Part shown: positions 1 through 9,960 of the stretch, one piece after another
How the letters are laid out: every line of letters begins with the position of its first letter
Numbering within the stretch: the stretch's first letter is position 1
Source: Isotricha intestinalis
Lineage: Eukaryota > Ciliophora > Litostomatea > Vestibuliferida > Isotrichidae
NCBI GenBank assembly: GCA_023807065.1
Contig: JAJJLU010003655.1
Coordinates: forward strand, 1-41,634
DNA: 41,634 bases
Direction: 5' to 3'
The notes under the pieces: generated by a model
Told to the model about the DNA's origin: nothing
Databases searched by the model: none
What the model saw: only the letters and a program-made list of their open reading frames with translations
Position numbers and translations under genes: made by a program

Positions 1-429
1 ATTGTGTTATTATAGTATTTAAATTGGGCATAATATGATATGGTATTTAAATTTATAATAAATAAGTTTTATTTTTAAAATGTTAATTTTTCTTTCACAT
101 AAATTTATAAAAGAATTTTATTATTTTTAAATTATTCTTTCATTTTTTTTTTAATTTTTCAAGTTAATGTTATAATATAGATTTACCCAATTTAATTATA
201 CTATTTAATTTTTAATAAAAAAGAATTATTCATTTATTTATTATACAATAATTTTATTAATTAATAAATATTTTATTATATTTATTAATCATTTTTCTTA
301 TTTTATATATTAATGAAAACTGATTTTAAAAAATAGAATTAAAAAAAATAAAACAAATTAAAAATTTACATATAATATAAAAATTTTTATTCTCAAAAAC
401 ATACGAATATATTTATATAATATTTATCA
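1..429. other. AT-rich intergenic, no gene seen
   Basis: This stretch is nearly pure A/T with homopolymer runs and no reading frame of note on either strand. It lies downstream of the minus-strand gene that ends at 430, so it probably contains that gene's 3' end. I see no RNA gene and no repeat. Confidence 0.6.
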
Positions 430-2433
430 TTATATTTTAATTTTTTTTTTATTTTTCAAAAAAGTACCTTTAGACTTCTCAGAAGATTCATTACTTTTAT
501 AACTTTTATTTCCTTTATATTTTTTTTTTTTAATATTAAGATTAGATAATGTATTTTCAATAACAGGAACAGGTTCATTTAATTTTTTTAAGCATTTATT
601 TAATAAATTAGTCCAATTTTTTGAATTTCCATATAAAATACTATTAACTAAATCAGTTTCTAATTCTTGTCCAATTTCCCAAGTTTTAATTAATTCATTT
701 TCATTTTCAAATTTAATTATTGATTGTTCTGGTTTTTTAAATTCAATATTAACTTTCTTTGTATAAATATCAAACTCCATATATAATTGTTCTTCTTTAA
801 TTTCATTATTTAAACTTTTTGATGAAAAAGTTTTAATATTATTTAACCAATTATTTATATTAAATTCATCATATTTTTCATAATTAAATGTTAAAGTATG
901 AGTTTCATTATTTATTTCTATAAACTTTATTAAAAAAGGAATTTTTTTAGAATACTTTGATATTTGATATAATTTAACATATTGATTAAAAGTAAAAAAA
1001 ATATGATAAACTTTTTCACAATCAAAATTAGTGTCAAGGTAATTAATAATAATATAAAAAGATTTAAATTTTAAAATTATATTTGTATTAAATTGATCAG
1101 TATAAATATTATATAAAACTTCTTCGGAAAAAGTATTAATTTTTGTTTTAGGTTCTTTTAAAAAAAATTTCATATATTTAATTGGTTTTAAAGAACCTAA
1201 TTTTTGAAATAAATCTCTGAATTTAGCAAAGCCTGATAAATATTTTATAATATAAAAATCCCAATTTATAAAATTTCTTTTATATAAAAAAAATAAAAGT
1301 TCAAAATCAATGAATTGTTGTATTAGAATATTATTTTCTACTATTTTTAAAGAAATACAAGGAAGAGTAATTTTAGTAACATAAACTTTAGAATTAGTAG
1401 TCCAAAAAAAAATAAAATAATTATATTTTAAAAAATAATTATTCCTTTTTAAAATTGAAGGCCTTAAAGAAATAGGATTTATTTTTTTTCTTTCACCAGT
1501 TAATAATTCTATTTTATCATTAATATTTCTAATAATATCAATATTAACTTTTTCTTCAGTTTCTTCAGTTTCAAAATCTTTTATATGATTCAAAGCAATA
1601 TATAAAGCTTCTTCATTAAAAGAAATTTTTTCAAAATTATTTTCTACTTTAATAACTGCAGCAAGTAATTTTTGAAAAGTTTGAATTCCTTTATAATAAA
1701 ATAAAGGTAATAATGAAAAAGGCAAATCAATTTTCAATTTTTTATTTTGAAATTCTTTAGGAACTGACATATCTTCGAATGTTATTGTTAAAGAATTTAT
1801 TGTTAAATTCATTTCTTTTTTAAAATTAAATTTTTTTTCTAATATTATTGTTTGATTTTCATTTTTTGTTTTTTTAAAATAATTTATCTTCTCTTTTATT
1901 AATTGTTCATATATTTTTTTACCTTTATAAATTTCAAATTCATTATAATTTAAATTTGAATAATTAATTTCAGGAAAAAAATCTTTTTCATAATCATTAA
2001 AAAAATTAACGGAAGTATTAGATTTATTTGTTTTAAGATTTAAAGGAAATGAACCTAAAGAATAAGGTAAATTTATTTTTCTTATACTATGATTTCTACT
2101 ATGATATTTAGGAAAAATAATTAAATCTTCAGAATTATTAATCAAATCAAAAGGATGAATTTTTTGAATTTTTTTTAAATCAAAATGAAATAATTTCATA
2201 TTTTTTGGTGTTATTGTTGATGACATTTGAAATATTTCTTTTTTTTGTTCCTTTTTATTTCTATGATGACTAAAAGTTGTTAAATCATATTGTGTATTAA
2301 GTAATAAAGGTAATTGCTTTCTAAATATTGATTCATTTAATTTTTTATTTCTATAATTTTCTGAAGTTCTAATAAACATTTTAGTATTTTTTAATATTCT
2401 ATCAGTGAAATTTCCTTCGTTTTGAATTTCCAT
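430..2433 (-). CDS. hypothetical protein, 667 aa
   Basis: This is a single uninterrupted frame from an ATG at 2433 to a TAA at 430. I do not recognise the family. The protein is rich in Lys, Asn, Ile and Phe, with no signal peptide and no convincing membrane segment. Roughly residues 200-600 look like a folded globular region with many aromatic residues and several Trp codons, all TGG. The last 50 residues are a Lys/Ser-rich basic tail. The N-terminal 150 residues look disordered and basic. Its neighbour at 2697-4475 is on the same strand, also Lys-rich and also unknown, separated by 263 bases. The length and preserved frame in 80+% AT DNA show that it is a real gene. Confidence 0.8.
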   Translation of the reverse strand: MEIQNEGNFTDRILKNTKMFIRTSENYRNKKLNESIFRKQLPLLLNTQYDLTTFSHHRNKKEQKKEIFQMSSTITPKNMKLFHFDLKKIQKIHPFDLINNSEDLIIFPKYHSRNHSIRKINLPYSLGSFPLNLKTNKSNTSVNFFNDYEKDFFPEINYSNLNYNEFEIYKGKKIYEQLIKEKINYFKKTKNENQTIILEKKFNFKKEMNLTINSLTITFEDMSVPKEFQNKKLKIDLPFSLLPLFYYKGIQTFQKLLAAVIKVENNFEKISFNEEALYIALNHIKDFETEETEEKVNIDIIRNINDKIELLTGERKKINPISLRPSILKRNNYFLKYNYFIFFWTTNSKVYVTKITLPCISLKIVENNILIQQFIDFELLFFLYKRNFINWDFYIIKYLSGFAKFRDLFQKLGSLKPIKYMKFFLKEPKTKINTFSEEVLYNIYTDQFNTNIILKFKSFYIIINYLDTNFDCEKVYHIFFTFNQYVKLYQISKYSKKIPFLIKFIEINNETHTLTFNYEKYDEFNINNWLNNIKTFSSKSLNNEIKEEQLYMEFDIYTKKVNIEFKKPEQSIIKFENENELIKTWEIGQELETDLVNSILYGNSKNWTNLLNKCLKKLNEPVPVIENTLSNLNIKKKKYKGNKSYKSNESSEKSKGTFLKNKKKIKI

Positions 2434-2696
2434 TATTTAATTATATAACTTAATTTCAATATGAAATAAATATAAAAAATTAATTTATCAGAAAAACAAA
2501 TTTATTTTAATAAAAATGTCATTTAATTAGAAATAATGATGTTGATAATTTAAGTAAATGACTTATTAATATATATAAAAAACATAAAAAATTTTTATTT
2601 AATCCTTTTTTAAATAAAATATATTTCTCTTTATTATAATTTTTACATTAATATTTAAAATTAATTTGAACATTCAAATAAAGAAAATAAATCAAT

Positions 2697-4475
2697 TTAC
2701 AAATTAATGTTATCATATCTATCTTTGTTTTCATTATTAATTTTCATTCTTTTAAAATTAAAAGAAGAATTATTTCTTCTGTAATGATTTTTATTATTTT
2801 TTTTTTGAAAAATACTATTTGTAGAGCCTTTATCTTTTATATTATTATTTAAAGATGAAAAAACACTAGAAAAATTACTTCTAAAAGTCAAAAAAGAATC
2901 AATATTATCATATTTTAAAACAGTTTTTTCAATTGTTTGATTTTCATCACTATTAAATATTTTATTATAATAATAATTAGAACTAATATTAATTTGTTTA
3001 TTTCTACTATTTTGTTTTAAATTCCAAATATCTATTTTTCTTTTTATTTTATTATTTATTAATTTAGGACTTCCAGGAACTTCAAGACTATAACCTTCTT
3101 TTATATAAACTTTTAAATAATTTTTTTTTTTAGAACATGATTTTAAAAATAAAGGAAATTCAGGTTTATTTGTTAAATTTCTTTTATGAAATATTTTTCT
3201 TCTATTTACATTGTTTAAGTCTTCTATTGTTTCAAATAATTTTGAAGGATTTTTACTAAATTCTTTTAAGACATTTTTTAAATTATTTTTTTCTCTTTTT
3301 TCTTTTGAATTTAATATAAAATCTTTTGTTTTTCTAAATTTTCTTGTTCTTTCTGTTTTACTTTTAGGAAAATGAATTTTATCACTTATATTTAATTCAG
3401 GATTACTTATTAATTGAGTGAAATCAAAAGAAGGTTTTTTCTTTTTATAAAATAATTTATTTATTTTCAATTTATCTTCTTTACTTATAATAACTTTACC
3501 ACTTAATTTATTAAGATTTTTTTCTTGATAATTTTTTATATAAGTATCTAAATTCTTTTTACTATATCTTTCTTCACTTTGTGGAATTTTATTTATTTCT
3601 GGAAAATCTAATTTTTGACTTCTATTTCTTATTGGAATTGGACTATTAAATAAAATAGGAATATCAGAAAATTCTGAAAATTGATTTTTTTGACTTTTTA
3701 AATTATTTCTTTCTTCTTTTTCCTTTTCTTTATTTTTTTTATTTTTTTCACAGGTTATAATATTATATATTAATTTAGTTATTTCCTTTGTTGAAATTTC
3801 TGATTTATTTTCTTCATTTTCTTCATTATTTATTTTTGATTCTGAATTTTTTTCTTGTTTATTTATATTATTAATTGATTTTTCTAAAAAAAAATTTAAA
3901 GAAAAAGAATAATTTTGAATTTGTTTTCTTTCATTTTTTTTTTCTTGATTTTCTATTTTATCAATTAATTTTTGTTTAATAATTAAATAATTACTCATAA
4001 AATTATATATAAAAAATCCCATTCCAAGATAAGAAGGATAAATTTTATTTAAGGAATTCATTATTATTCCATAAATATCTATTTTTTTTGAACTTCTAAT
4101 GAAATTATAATATTTATAAATAAATTCATGATTATCTATACTTAATAACATTTCTTTAAATCTTCCATGTTGACATGAATTCTTATTAAAAATATTATTC
4201 ATTATTAGATTACAATAAGTTTGATTTGTATCTTTTGAATATTTGACTAATGATTTTTTTATTATTATTAAAAATTTTTGTCTTCTTGATAAAGGTTTTG
4301 ATTTTTTTTTTCTTACAGTCATATTTTCTTGGACATTTGATTTTGGAATAAAAATGGATTTTCTTGTTCTTGGAGATATACTTATTTTAGCTTTTACCAT
4401 TGATATTCTTTGCATTTCTCTTCTTCTTTCTTCATGGTCAAAAAAGATAGAATTTCTTTTTTGCATTTTTTGCAT
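2697..4475 (-). CDS. hypothetical Lys/Ser-rich protein, 592 aa
   Basis: This is an intact frame with ATG at 4475 and TAA at 2697. A second in-frame ATG three codons later could also serve as the start. The N-terminal 75 residues are strongly basic with Ser/Arg/Lys clusters (for example SPRTRKSIF and RKKKSKPLSRRQKF). A short region around residues 80-170 (Cys, Tyr and Phe-containing, helical) looks folded. The rest is a long low-complexity, charged and probably disordered part with Glu/Lys/Asn stretches and scattered Ser-Pro sites. No enzyme motif is seen. A structural, cytoskeletal or nucleic-acid-associated protein is possible, but that is only a guess from composition. Confidence 0.75.
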   Translation of the reverse strand: MQKMQKRNSIFFDHEERRREMQRISMVKAKISISPRTRKSIFIPKSNVQENMTVRKKKSKPLSRRQKFLIIIKKSLVKYSKDTNQTYCNLIMNNIFNKNSCQHGRFKEMLLSIDNHEFIYKYYNFIRSSKKIDIYGIIMNSLNKIYPSYLGMGFFIYNFMSNYLIIKQKLIDKIENQEKKNERKQIQNYSFSLNFFLEKSINNINKQEKNSESKINNEENEENKSEISTKEITKLIYNIITCEKNKKNKEKEKEERNNLKSQKNQFSEFSDIPILFNSPIPIRNRSQKLDFPEINKIPQSEERYSKKNLDTYIKNYQEKNLNKLSGKVIISKEDKLKINKLFYKKKKPSFDFTQLISNPELNISDKIHFPKSKTERTRKFRKTKDFILNSKEKREKNNLKNVLKEFSKNPSKLFETIEDLNNVNRRKIFHKRNLTNKPEFPLFLKSCSKKKNYLKVYIKEGYSLEVPGSPKLINNKIKRKIDIWNLKQNSRNKQINISSNYYYNKIFNSDENQTIEKTVLKYDNIDSFLTFRSNFSSVFSSLNNNIKDKGSTNSIFQKKNNKNHYRRNNSSFNFKRMKINNENKDRYDNINL

Positions 4476-4846
4476 TTAAAAAAATTCATAAAATATTTAA
4501 CTAATCAATTAATTATATATAATTAATTATATAATATTTGAGTTATATTATATTAAAATTTTATATTTCTTTAATCTTTTTAAGTATTCATTTTCTAAAT
4601 AAAGGAATTAATTATCATCTTCAAAAAGTATTATTTGTTATCTTTTTGTTAAAAGCTTTAAAAAATTATGTCAATCTATATTTTTCAATTAAATTTAAAT
4701 TGGTGTATAATTTTTATTTTATTACTTTTTTTTTGATAAAAAGGAAGAGCATTATTTTTATAATTGTTATATAAATCGTATTATTTATTAAAACTATAAT
4801 TATATTATATTAGTTTGAAAAAAATTTTTTTTATTCATAATATCTT

Positions 4847-5405
4847 TTAATTAGATAATTTTACTTTCTCAATTTCATCATCAATATTTAAATTATTATT
4901 GTTACTTAATAAAATAGATTTTTTATTTTTATGTTTAATTTTTTTAGTATTTATATTTTATTATCAAAATTTAATAAATAAAATGGAAATAATTCTTCTT
5001 TTTTTATATGTAAATTATGAATAGGTTTCATATATCTTTTATTTTTACCTAAATTTTTTTTCAATTATCTTTTTTATTTTTATTGGTTTAGGATTGTTTA
5101 ATTTATTTGAAATTTTTTGAAAATATTTTTTATTTTCATAATAATTTATTTTATTTAAAAATATTTGATTTTTACCTTCTTTATCACCAGATTTCTTTAA
5201 TTTAATTTAAAAATATTATTTAAAGTTCTATTCATTAATGGAAAATAATTTGTTTTGCAGATTCATTTATAGAGTCTTTTATTATAAAATTTTTATTAAC
5301 ATAAGGATTTGAATAAATAAAAATTATATAATGAGAATCATCAACATTTATTCAATATCAACATTCATTATTTACCTTATGATAAAAATCTCCTATTTTT
5401 AAATA
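4847..5405 (-). pseudogene. decayed protein-coding gene, family unknown
   Basis: Read on the minus strand, pieces of good coding sequence follow each other in changing frames. A first block begins with K-I-G-D-F-Y-H-K and reads through to about 5235. Further Lys/Asn/Ile blocks end at a TAA at 4847-4849 after E-I-E-K-V-K-L. At least three frameshifts are needed to join them. Two in-frame TGA codons lie close together at 5358-5360 and 5352-5354, in a C-x-Y-x context where Trp would fit both times. The order and spacing of the blocks look like one protein of roughly 180 residues or the C-terminal part of a longer one. No family is recognised. The upstream end cannot be fixed. Confidence 0.5.
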
Positions 5406-5915
5406 TTAAATATTATGAAGAAATAAAATATAAAGAAAATAAAAGAGGAAATAGAGTAGTGAGGCAAAAATTAAATCATAATAATATAAGTAAAATTTAA
5501 AGATAGAAGAAATAATAATAAAAAAAGAAAGTTAGAAAAAATAATAGAAAGAATATTAAGATGTTTGGTTTGCTATATTTTGGAAAGCGGTATTATGGGT
5601 TATATATCACATATATATCACATCTAAATTCTCTAAATATCTCATTCCTAATATTATTTCTTTCTCTTTTTCTTCTTTTAATTTAATTTTTATTTTTTTA
5701 TTTATTTTTCTTCGATTTTATATTTTTATTTTAATATTTTATAAATTTTTTTTATTTATTTTTATTCTATATTTATTGTTTTTTTAATCTTTATCTTATA
5801 ATATTTTACATCTATCTATTTTTTATATTTTGTTTATATATATTTATTTTAAATCTTTGAATATTTATAACTTTTCACTATAAAGCTATAATATGTTATA
5901 TTCAAAATCTATATT
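5406..5915. other. intergenic, no gene, composition switch near 5590
   Basis: I see no open frame here. The left half (about 5410-5560) is purine-rich on the + strand (A/G runs). The right half (about 5630-5860) is pyrimidine-rich. Between them lies a short mixed segment with the direct repeat atatatcacat near 5600-5625. It may hold the upstream end of the decayed gene and the 3' end of the Myb gene. Confidence 0.4.
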
Positions 5916-6728
5916 TCAATTAAAATTGGTTGGATAACTATTTTCATTTACATTAAAATAAGGAAAATAATTCAAAAATAATCTATTTGTCTTATCAATA
6001 TTTGATAATGAATTTGAAGCAATTATTTTTAAATATTCATTAAACAAATATTCATTAATTTTATTTAAATCATTTTCTTGATAACCAATATATATAGATG
6101 ATAGATTTTCAATATTATTATAATTTCCATTTAAAGATTTTTCTATAGTATTATCATTTTTATTATGTTTCTTACATAAAAATTGACTAGAATTAAAATT
6201 TTGATTTTCTTTATTAATAATCATTTTTCCTAAAGTTGAATAAAATCTATTTTTTACCATATCACCAGTTCTTCCAATTAAATATTTTGCAATTGTTGAC
6301 CATGAATTCCCAAATTTTTCATATAATTCGATAATTTTATTATCTTCTTCACTAGTAAATTTTTCTTTATTTAATCTAGAATCAAGTACATTTAAATATC
6401 TATCTCTAATTTGTTTCCCAGTTCTCCAAGGCATTTCCCTAGAAATACTCGCCCAATTTTTACCATATTTATTAAATAAAGATAATAATTTTTCATCTTC
6501 TTCTTTCTTCCAAGTGCCTTTAATTAAACCAGGTTGAATTCTTTTATATCTTGAAGAACATTGAATTGAAGAATGTCCTGGTAAAAAAGAAGCGATTTTT
6601 CTCCAATTTTTACAGTTATATTCTTTTCCTTTTTCTAATAATATTTTATCTTCTAATTCTGTCCATTTAACTTTCTTTATTTTTTTATGTTTTTTTTTGG
6701 GTTTTCGGTTTTTTTCAACAGATGACAT
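5916..6728 (-). CDS. R1R2R3 Myb-like DNA-binding protein
   Basis: This 270-aa protein carries three consecutive Myb/SANT repeats, at roughly residues 20-70, 71-122 and 123-172. Each has the helix-turn-helix pattern with spaced aromatic residues: W-T-E-L-E-D in repeat 1, T-W-K-K-E-E-D and K-N-W-A-S-I in repeat 2, F-T-S-E-E-D and N-S-W-S-T-I in repeat 3. Third-helix signatures R-T-G-K-Q-I-R-D-R-Y and R-T-G-D-M-V-K-N-R-F are present. This is the c-Myb type arrangement, so a nuclear sequence-specific transcription factor, or a CDC5/SNAPc-like factor, is expected. The basic N-terminus (K-K-K-H-K-K-I-K-K) looks like a nuclear localisation signal. The C-terminal 95 residues are Asn-rich and lack motifs. 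The frame ends in TGA, which is rare here; the next in-frame stop is a TAG ten codons on. Confidence 0.92.
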   Translation of the reverse strand: MSSVEKNRKPKKKHKKIKKVKWTELEDKILLEKGKEYNCKNWRKIASFLPGHSSIQCSSRYKRIQPGLIKGTWKKEEDEKLLSLFNKYGKNWASISREMPWRTGKQIRDRYLNVLDSRLNKEKFTSEEDNKIIELYEKFGNSWSTIAKYLIGRTGDMVKNRFYSTLGKMIINKENQNFNSSQFLCKKHNKNDNTIEKSLNGNYNNIENLSSIYIGYQENDLNKINEYLFNEYLKIIASNSLSNIDKTNRLFLNYFPYFNVNENSYPTNFN

Positions 6729-7014
6729 GAAATTTAAAATTTTATTTTAATATATTTAAATTACAAGTAATTTTTAGTTATTTTATTTAAATTTTTAGGT
6801 TTTTTAGAAGTTATTCAATTTACAATATTTTTCAAAAATAAATTTATTACTATTAGTGTGTTTATTTAAAACAAATTGTATAAAAAAAATATATCATATT
6901 ATAAATACATTATTTCAATCATATGAATGCGTTAATTTTTACTGTAATAAAAATTATTAATATTTGATTGTAAATTATAATATATTTTTTATTTATTTTT
7001 TTCTAAAGAATAAA

Positions 7015-8373
7015 ATGGGATTGTCATCAAGTAAAAAAAAAACTAAAGAAATAATTGCTTCTGAAAAAAAACCTTTTCCAAACAAGAAAGATTATAATGA
7101 TTTTATAGAAAATCTTTATAATAGTCCAAAAGCATTTGATTTAACTATATTTGAATCAAATTTTAAAAAACTAGTGAATGTAATAAATTCTTTATCAGAA
7201 TCTTCAGATGATTATATTTCATTATCATGTATATATGGAGCTTTTATGGGAGATTCAATAGGTCAATATGTAGAATTTAAAAAACCAAATAATTCAAATC
7301 ATCAATTAATTTATCAAGGATTAAGTCAATTTGGTACTGAACCTGGTTCAGTTACCGATGATTCTTATATGGCTATGTCATTAGCTTTTGGAATAATGGA
7401 TAACAACATATTAAAAGAATTAAATGAAAATTTAATTTATTTCTATTATGGTGCATGGAATTTAACTAATCCTAGAGATATTGGTATTACAACAAGTAAA
7501 GCTTTATCATATTTTACTTATAATAAATCTATTTATGGAGATATAATTTTAACTGAAAAAATTAAAGATATGATTTATAAAAGTAATTATAAAAGTAAAG
7601 CTAATGGATTTTTAATGAGAATTTCTACTTTTGTTGTTTTTTTTTATTATAGATTTCAGGATTTTTGTATGAAAAATATAATTAATAATAAAGATAATTT
7701 ATTTATTTTATATGATAAAATTAAAAATATTATTGTAAAAGATAATGAAATTACTCATCCTAATGAAGAAAATAATATTGCTTGTGGTATTTTTGTATTT
7801 ATGTGTATTTGTGCTATGTTTAAAATAAAAGGAAAAGAAATAATTAAAAAAGTAGAATTATTATTAGAAAATAAAATTTTTTCTGAAAAAGAAAATGAAA
7901 AAAATGTTAAAAAGATAATATTAGAAAATTTAGAAGATTTTAAAAAAGAAGGATTGAATTATAAAAATTTTAATGTTTATAATAAAATGGGTTATTATGT
8001 TCATGCTTATAAATTTACTTTATATTATTTATGGATTTTGGATGATATTAAAGAAAATCAATATGAATATATTATGAATGAAATATGTGATTATGGAGGT
8101 GACACTGATACAAATTGTGCTATTGTAGGAACTGCAATAGGACCTTTAATTGGTTTTAAAAATTTTAATAAAAACTTATGGGATATTTTTATCAATTATT
8201 ATCCTAAAGATGGTCCTCAATTCTCAAGTGCATTAATGTATATTTATGTTAAATATTTAGAATTAAGTAACAAATGGAAAGATAATTCAAAATTGAATTA
8301 TAATTTCTATCAAATGATTCATTCAATGCTTTATAAAAATATTAATAATTTTAATTCAATATTTGATAAATAA
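7015..8373 (+). CDS. ADP-ribosylglycohydrolase family protein
   Basis: The protein has the DraG/ARH fold signatures: G-A-F-M-G-D-S-I-G near residue 75, V-T-D-D-S-Y-M-A-M near residue 110, and the late metal-binding motif G-G-D-T-D-T-N near residue 360, followed by a Gly-rich G-T-A-I-G-P segment. These supply the Asp/Thr ligands for two divalent metals in enzymes that remove ADP-ribose from modified residues. I chose the ATG at 7015, not an upstream in-frame TTG at 6964. It gives M-G-L-S-S-S, a good N-myristoylation sequence, and the upstream part is intergenic-like T-rich sequence. That suggests membrane attachment. The domain is complete. An inserted Lys/Asn-rich segment around residues 220-310 is typical of AT-rich protists. 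The substrate cannot be told from sequence. Confidence 0.88.
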   Translation: MGLSSSKKKTKEIIASEKKPFPNKKDYNDFIENLYNSPKAFDLTIFESNFKKLVNVINSLSESSDDYISLSCIYGAFMGDSIGQYVEFKKPNNSNHQLIYQGLSQFGTEPGSVTDDSYMAMSLAFGIMDNNILKELNENLIYFYYGAWNLTNPRDIGITTSKALSYFTYNKSIYGDIILTEKIKDMIYKSNYKSKANGFLMRISTFVVFFYYRFQDFCMKNIINNKDNLFILYDKIKNIIVKDNEITHPNEENNIACGIFVFMCICAMFKIKGKEIIKKVELLLENKIFSEKENEKNVKKIILENLEDFKKEGLNYKNFNVYNKMGYYVHAYKFTLYYLWILDDIKENQYEYIMNEICDYGGDTDTNCAIVGTAIGPLIGFKNFNKNLWDIFINYYPKDGPQFSSALMYIYVKYLELSNKWKDNSKLNYNFYQMIHSMLYKNINNFNSIFDK

Positions 8374-8399
8374 TTAAATAATTTAAAAGTTTATATTAA

Positions 8400-9134
8400 A
8401 TGAGAAAGAATAAACAACATATATTAATTATTTTTGATGTTGATCAAACAATTACAAAAAAAGACTTTTTTGAATATTTAATGAATGCATTTTTAACAAA
8501 TGAAGAATCAAAATATATAATATCACAAATGCCAACTTATAAAAATAATTACGTTCCAATTCAAAACATTTTCTATGAAACAATAAATAAAAAAGGAATA
8601 ACTATTGAAAAAATTAAAGAAATATTAAATATTGTAGAATTAAATGAAGGAATGAAAGAATTATTTTCTTTTTTAGAAGAAAATAAAAAGCATTTCGAAA
8701 GTATAATAATCTCAGCTGGAAATTCATATAATATTAATTATTTATTAAATAAATATAAAATCCATAATTTATTTAAAGAAATTATTAGTAATAAAGCTTA
8801 TGAAAAAAAAAATGATTTGATTTTTGTTGAACCATGTGATTTAAATCATGGTTGTGATAAATGTAATCCTTGTCAATGTAAAACTTATGAATTAAACAAA
8901 TTTTTAAAAAAAAACCCAAAAGAAAATTATGATAAAATAATATTTATAGGTGATGGAAAAGGTGATTGTTGCCTTGCAGCTTTTTTATCTGAAAATGATT
9001 GGGTTTTACCAAGAAAAAACTTAGTTTTATATGATTCTATTATTAAAGGAAATCTAAAAAATATAATAAGAAGTAAAGTATTACCTTGGGAAAATGCTTT
9101 TGAGATTATAAAATTTTTACAAAATACTTTATAA
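8400..9134 (+). CDS. PHOSPHO1/2-type HAD phosphatase
   Basis: This 244-aa protein belongs to the HAD superfamily branch that contains animal PHOSPHO1 and PHOSPHO2. Motif I is F-D-V-D-Q-T near the N-terminus, giving the nucleophile Asp and general acid Asp. A Ser-containing motif II (I-I-I-S-A-G-N-S) follows. Motif IV is I-G-D-G-K-G-D near residue 185. The Cys-rich insert C-D-K-C-N-P-C-Q-C at about residues 150-165 corresponds to the Cys cluster of the family. Known relatives hydrolyse phosphocholine, phosphoethanolamine or pyridoxal phosphate; which of these applies is open. The length matches the family. The start lies only 26 bases after the stop of the ADP-ribosylglycohydrolase gene on the same strand, so the spacer must hold both a 3' end and a start region. 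Confidence 0.88.
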   Translation: MRKNKQHILIIFDVDQTITKKDFFEYLMNAFLTNEESKYIISQMPTYKNNYVPIQNIFYETINKKGITIEKIKEILNIVELNEGMKELFSFLEENKKHFESIIISAGNSYNINYLLNKYKIHNLFKEIISNKAYEKKNDLIFVEPCDLNHGCDKCNPCQCKTYELNKFLKKNPKENYDKIIFIGDGKGDCCLAAFLSENDWVLPRKNLVLYDSIIKGNLKNIIRSKVLPWENAFEIIKFLQNTL

Positions 9135-9207
9135 TAGTTTTTTTATTTTATTATTTATTTAAAAGAAATAAAAAAGTCTTTAAATTAATTTTATATAATT
9201 AAAAAAT

Positions 9208-9726
9208 ATGAAATACATAATAATTTCATTAATATATTTTTCTATTTTTAACATCATAATATGTTTAAATTGTGATCCAAAGAGAAATTGTTTACGAGCA
9301 AATGGTTATTGTAGTAATGATATATGTAATTGTTATCCTGGATTTATCACATATCAAATTCATAAAACAAAAGAAATAAAATATTGTACGTATGAACAAA
9401 CACCAAAGTGGATTCCATTATTATTAGAATTATTATTGCCTTCTACAGGTCATTTTTATATGGGGAAAATTGGATATGGTTTATTTAAATTAAGTCTTTT
9501 ATTAATTCCAGTTATAATTTTAGGGTTAGGAATGTGTTTTGCTATACCAATTGTAGAATCGCCTTTAAATTTATCTGTTAATGTTAAATTGGAAGCTTTT
9601 TGTTTTTATATTCCTATTTTTATTTCTAGGATTTGTTATATAATTTTTGCTTTGATTCATTGTTTTGATATTTTGGCTTATACTTTTAGGTATTATACTG
9701 ATGAAAATGGAATTGCTCTATATTGA
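9208..9726 (+). CDS. secreted-pathway TM2-domain membrane protein
   Basis: This is a 172-aa protein with an N-terminal signal peptide of about 20 residues (hydrophobic, ending near I-C-L-N). A short EGF-like Cys cluster follows at residues 22-58 (C-x6-C-x6-C-x4-C-x-C). Then comes a TM2-like region with helices near residues 70-115, including the characteristic G-H-F-Y-M-G-x2-G-Y-G turn, and a further hydrophobic pair to residue 155. TM2 proteins sit in endomembranes or the plasma membrane; their biochemical role is mostly unclear. The frame ends in TGA, followed directly by TAA, a tandem stop. It lies 73 bases after the phosphatase gene on the same strand. Confidence 0.88.
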   Translation: MKYIIISLIYFSIFNIIICLNCDPKRNCLRANGYCSNDICNCYPGFITYQIHKTKEIKYCTYEQTPKWIPLLLELLLPSTGHFYMGKIGYGLFKLSLLLIPVIILGLGMCFAIPIVESPLNLSVNVKLEAFCFYIPIFISRICYIIFALIHCFDILAYTFRYYTDENGIALY

Positions 9727-9960
9727 TAATATTAATTTAAGTTTTATTATAAATTTCTTTTTTTTAATTTTTGTGCTTTTGAAGAATTAATGTAATATTT
9801 AAATTGAAAAAATAAACAAATAAATAAATAAAATTCCAATTTATCATATTTCTTCTTATTTTTTAATTTTTTATTTTTCATTTTTTCAATTTTAGAAACT
9901 ATTATTTTTATTTATTTAATTAAATAATTGATAAAAAAACTAAATAAATTTTCAAAAAAA

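Noticed and set aside
4243..4774. Two short + strand frames at 4243-4479 and 4538-4774
   Set aside because: The first is opposite the N-terminus of the 592-aa gene. The second is Phe/Ile-rich sequence expected from AT-rich DNA, with no recognisable motif.
6964..7014. Extended N-terminus of the ADP-ribosylglycohydrolase from an upstream TTG
   Set aside because: It lacks an ATG and is T-rich intergenic-like sequence, while the ATG at 7015 gives a good myristoylation start.
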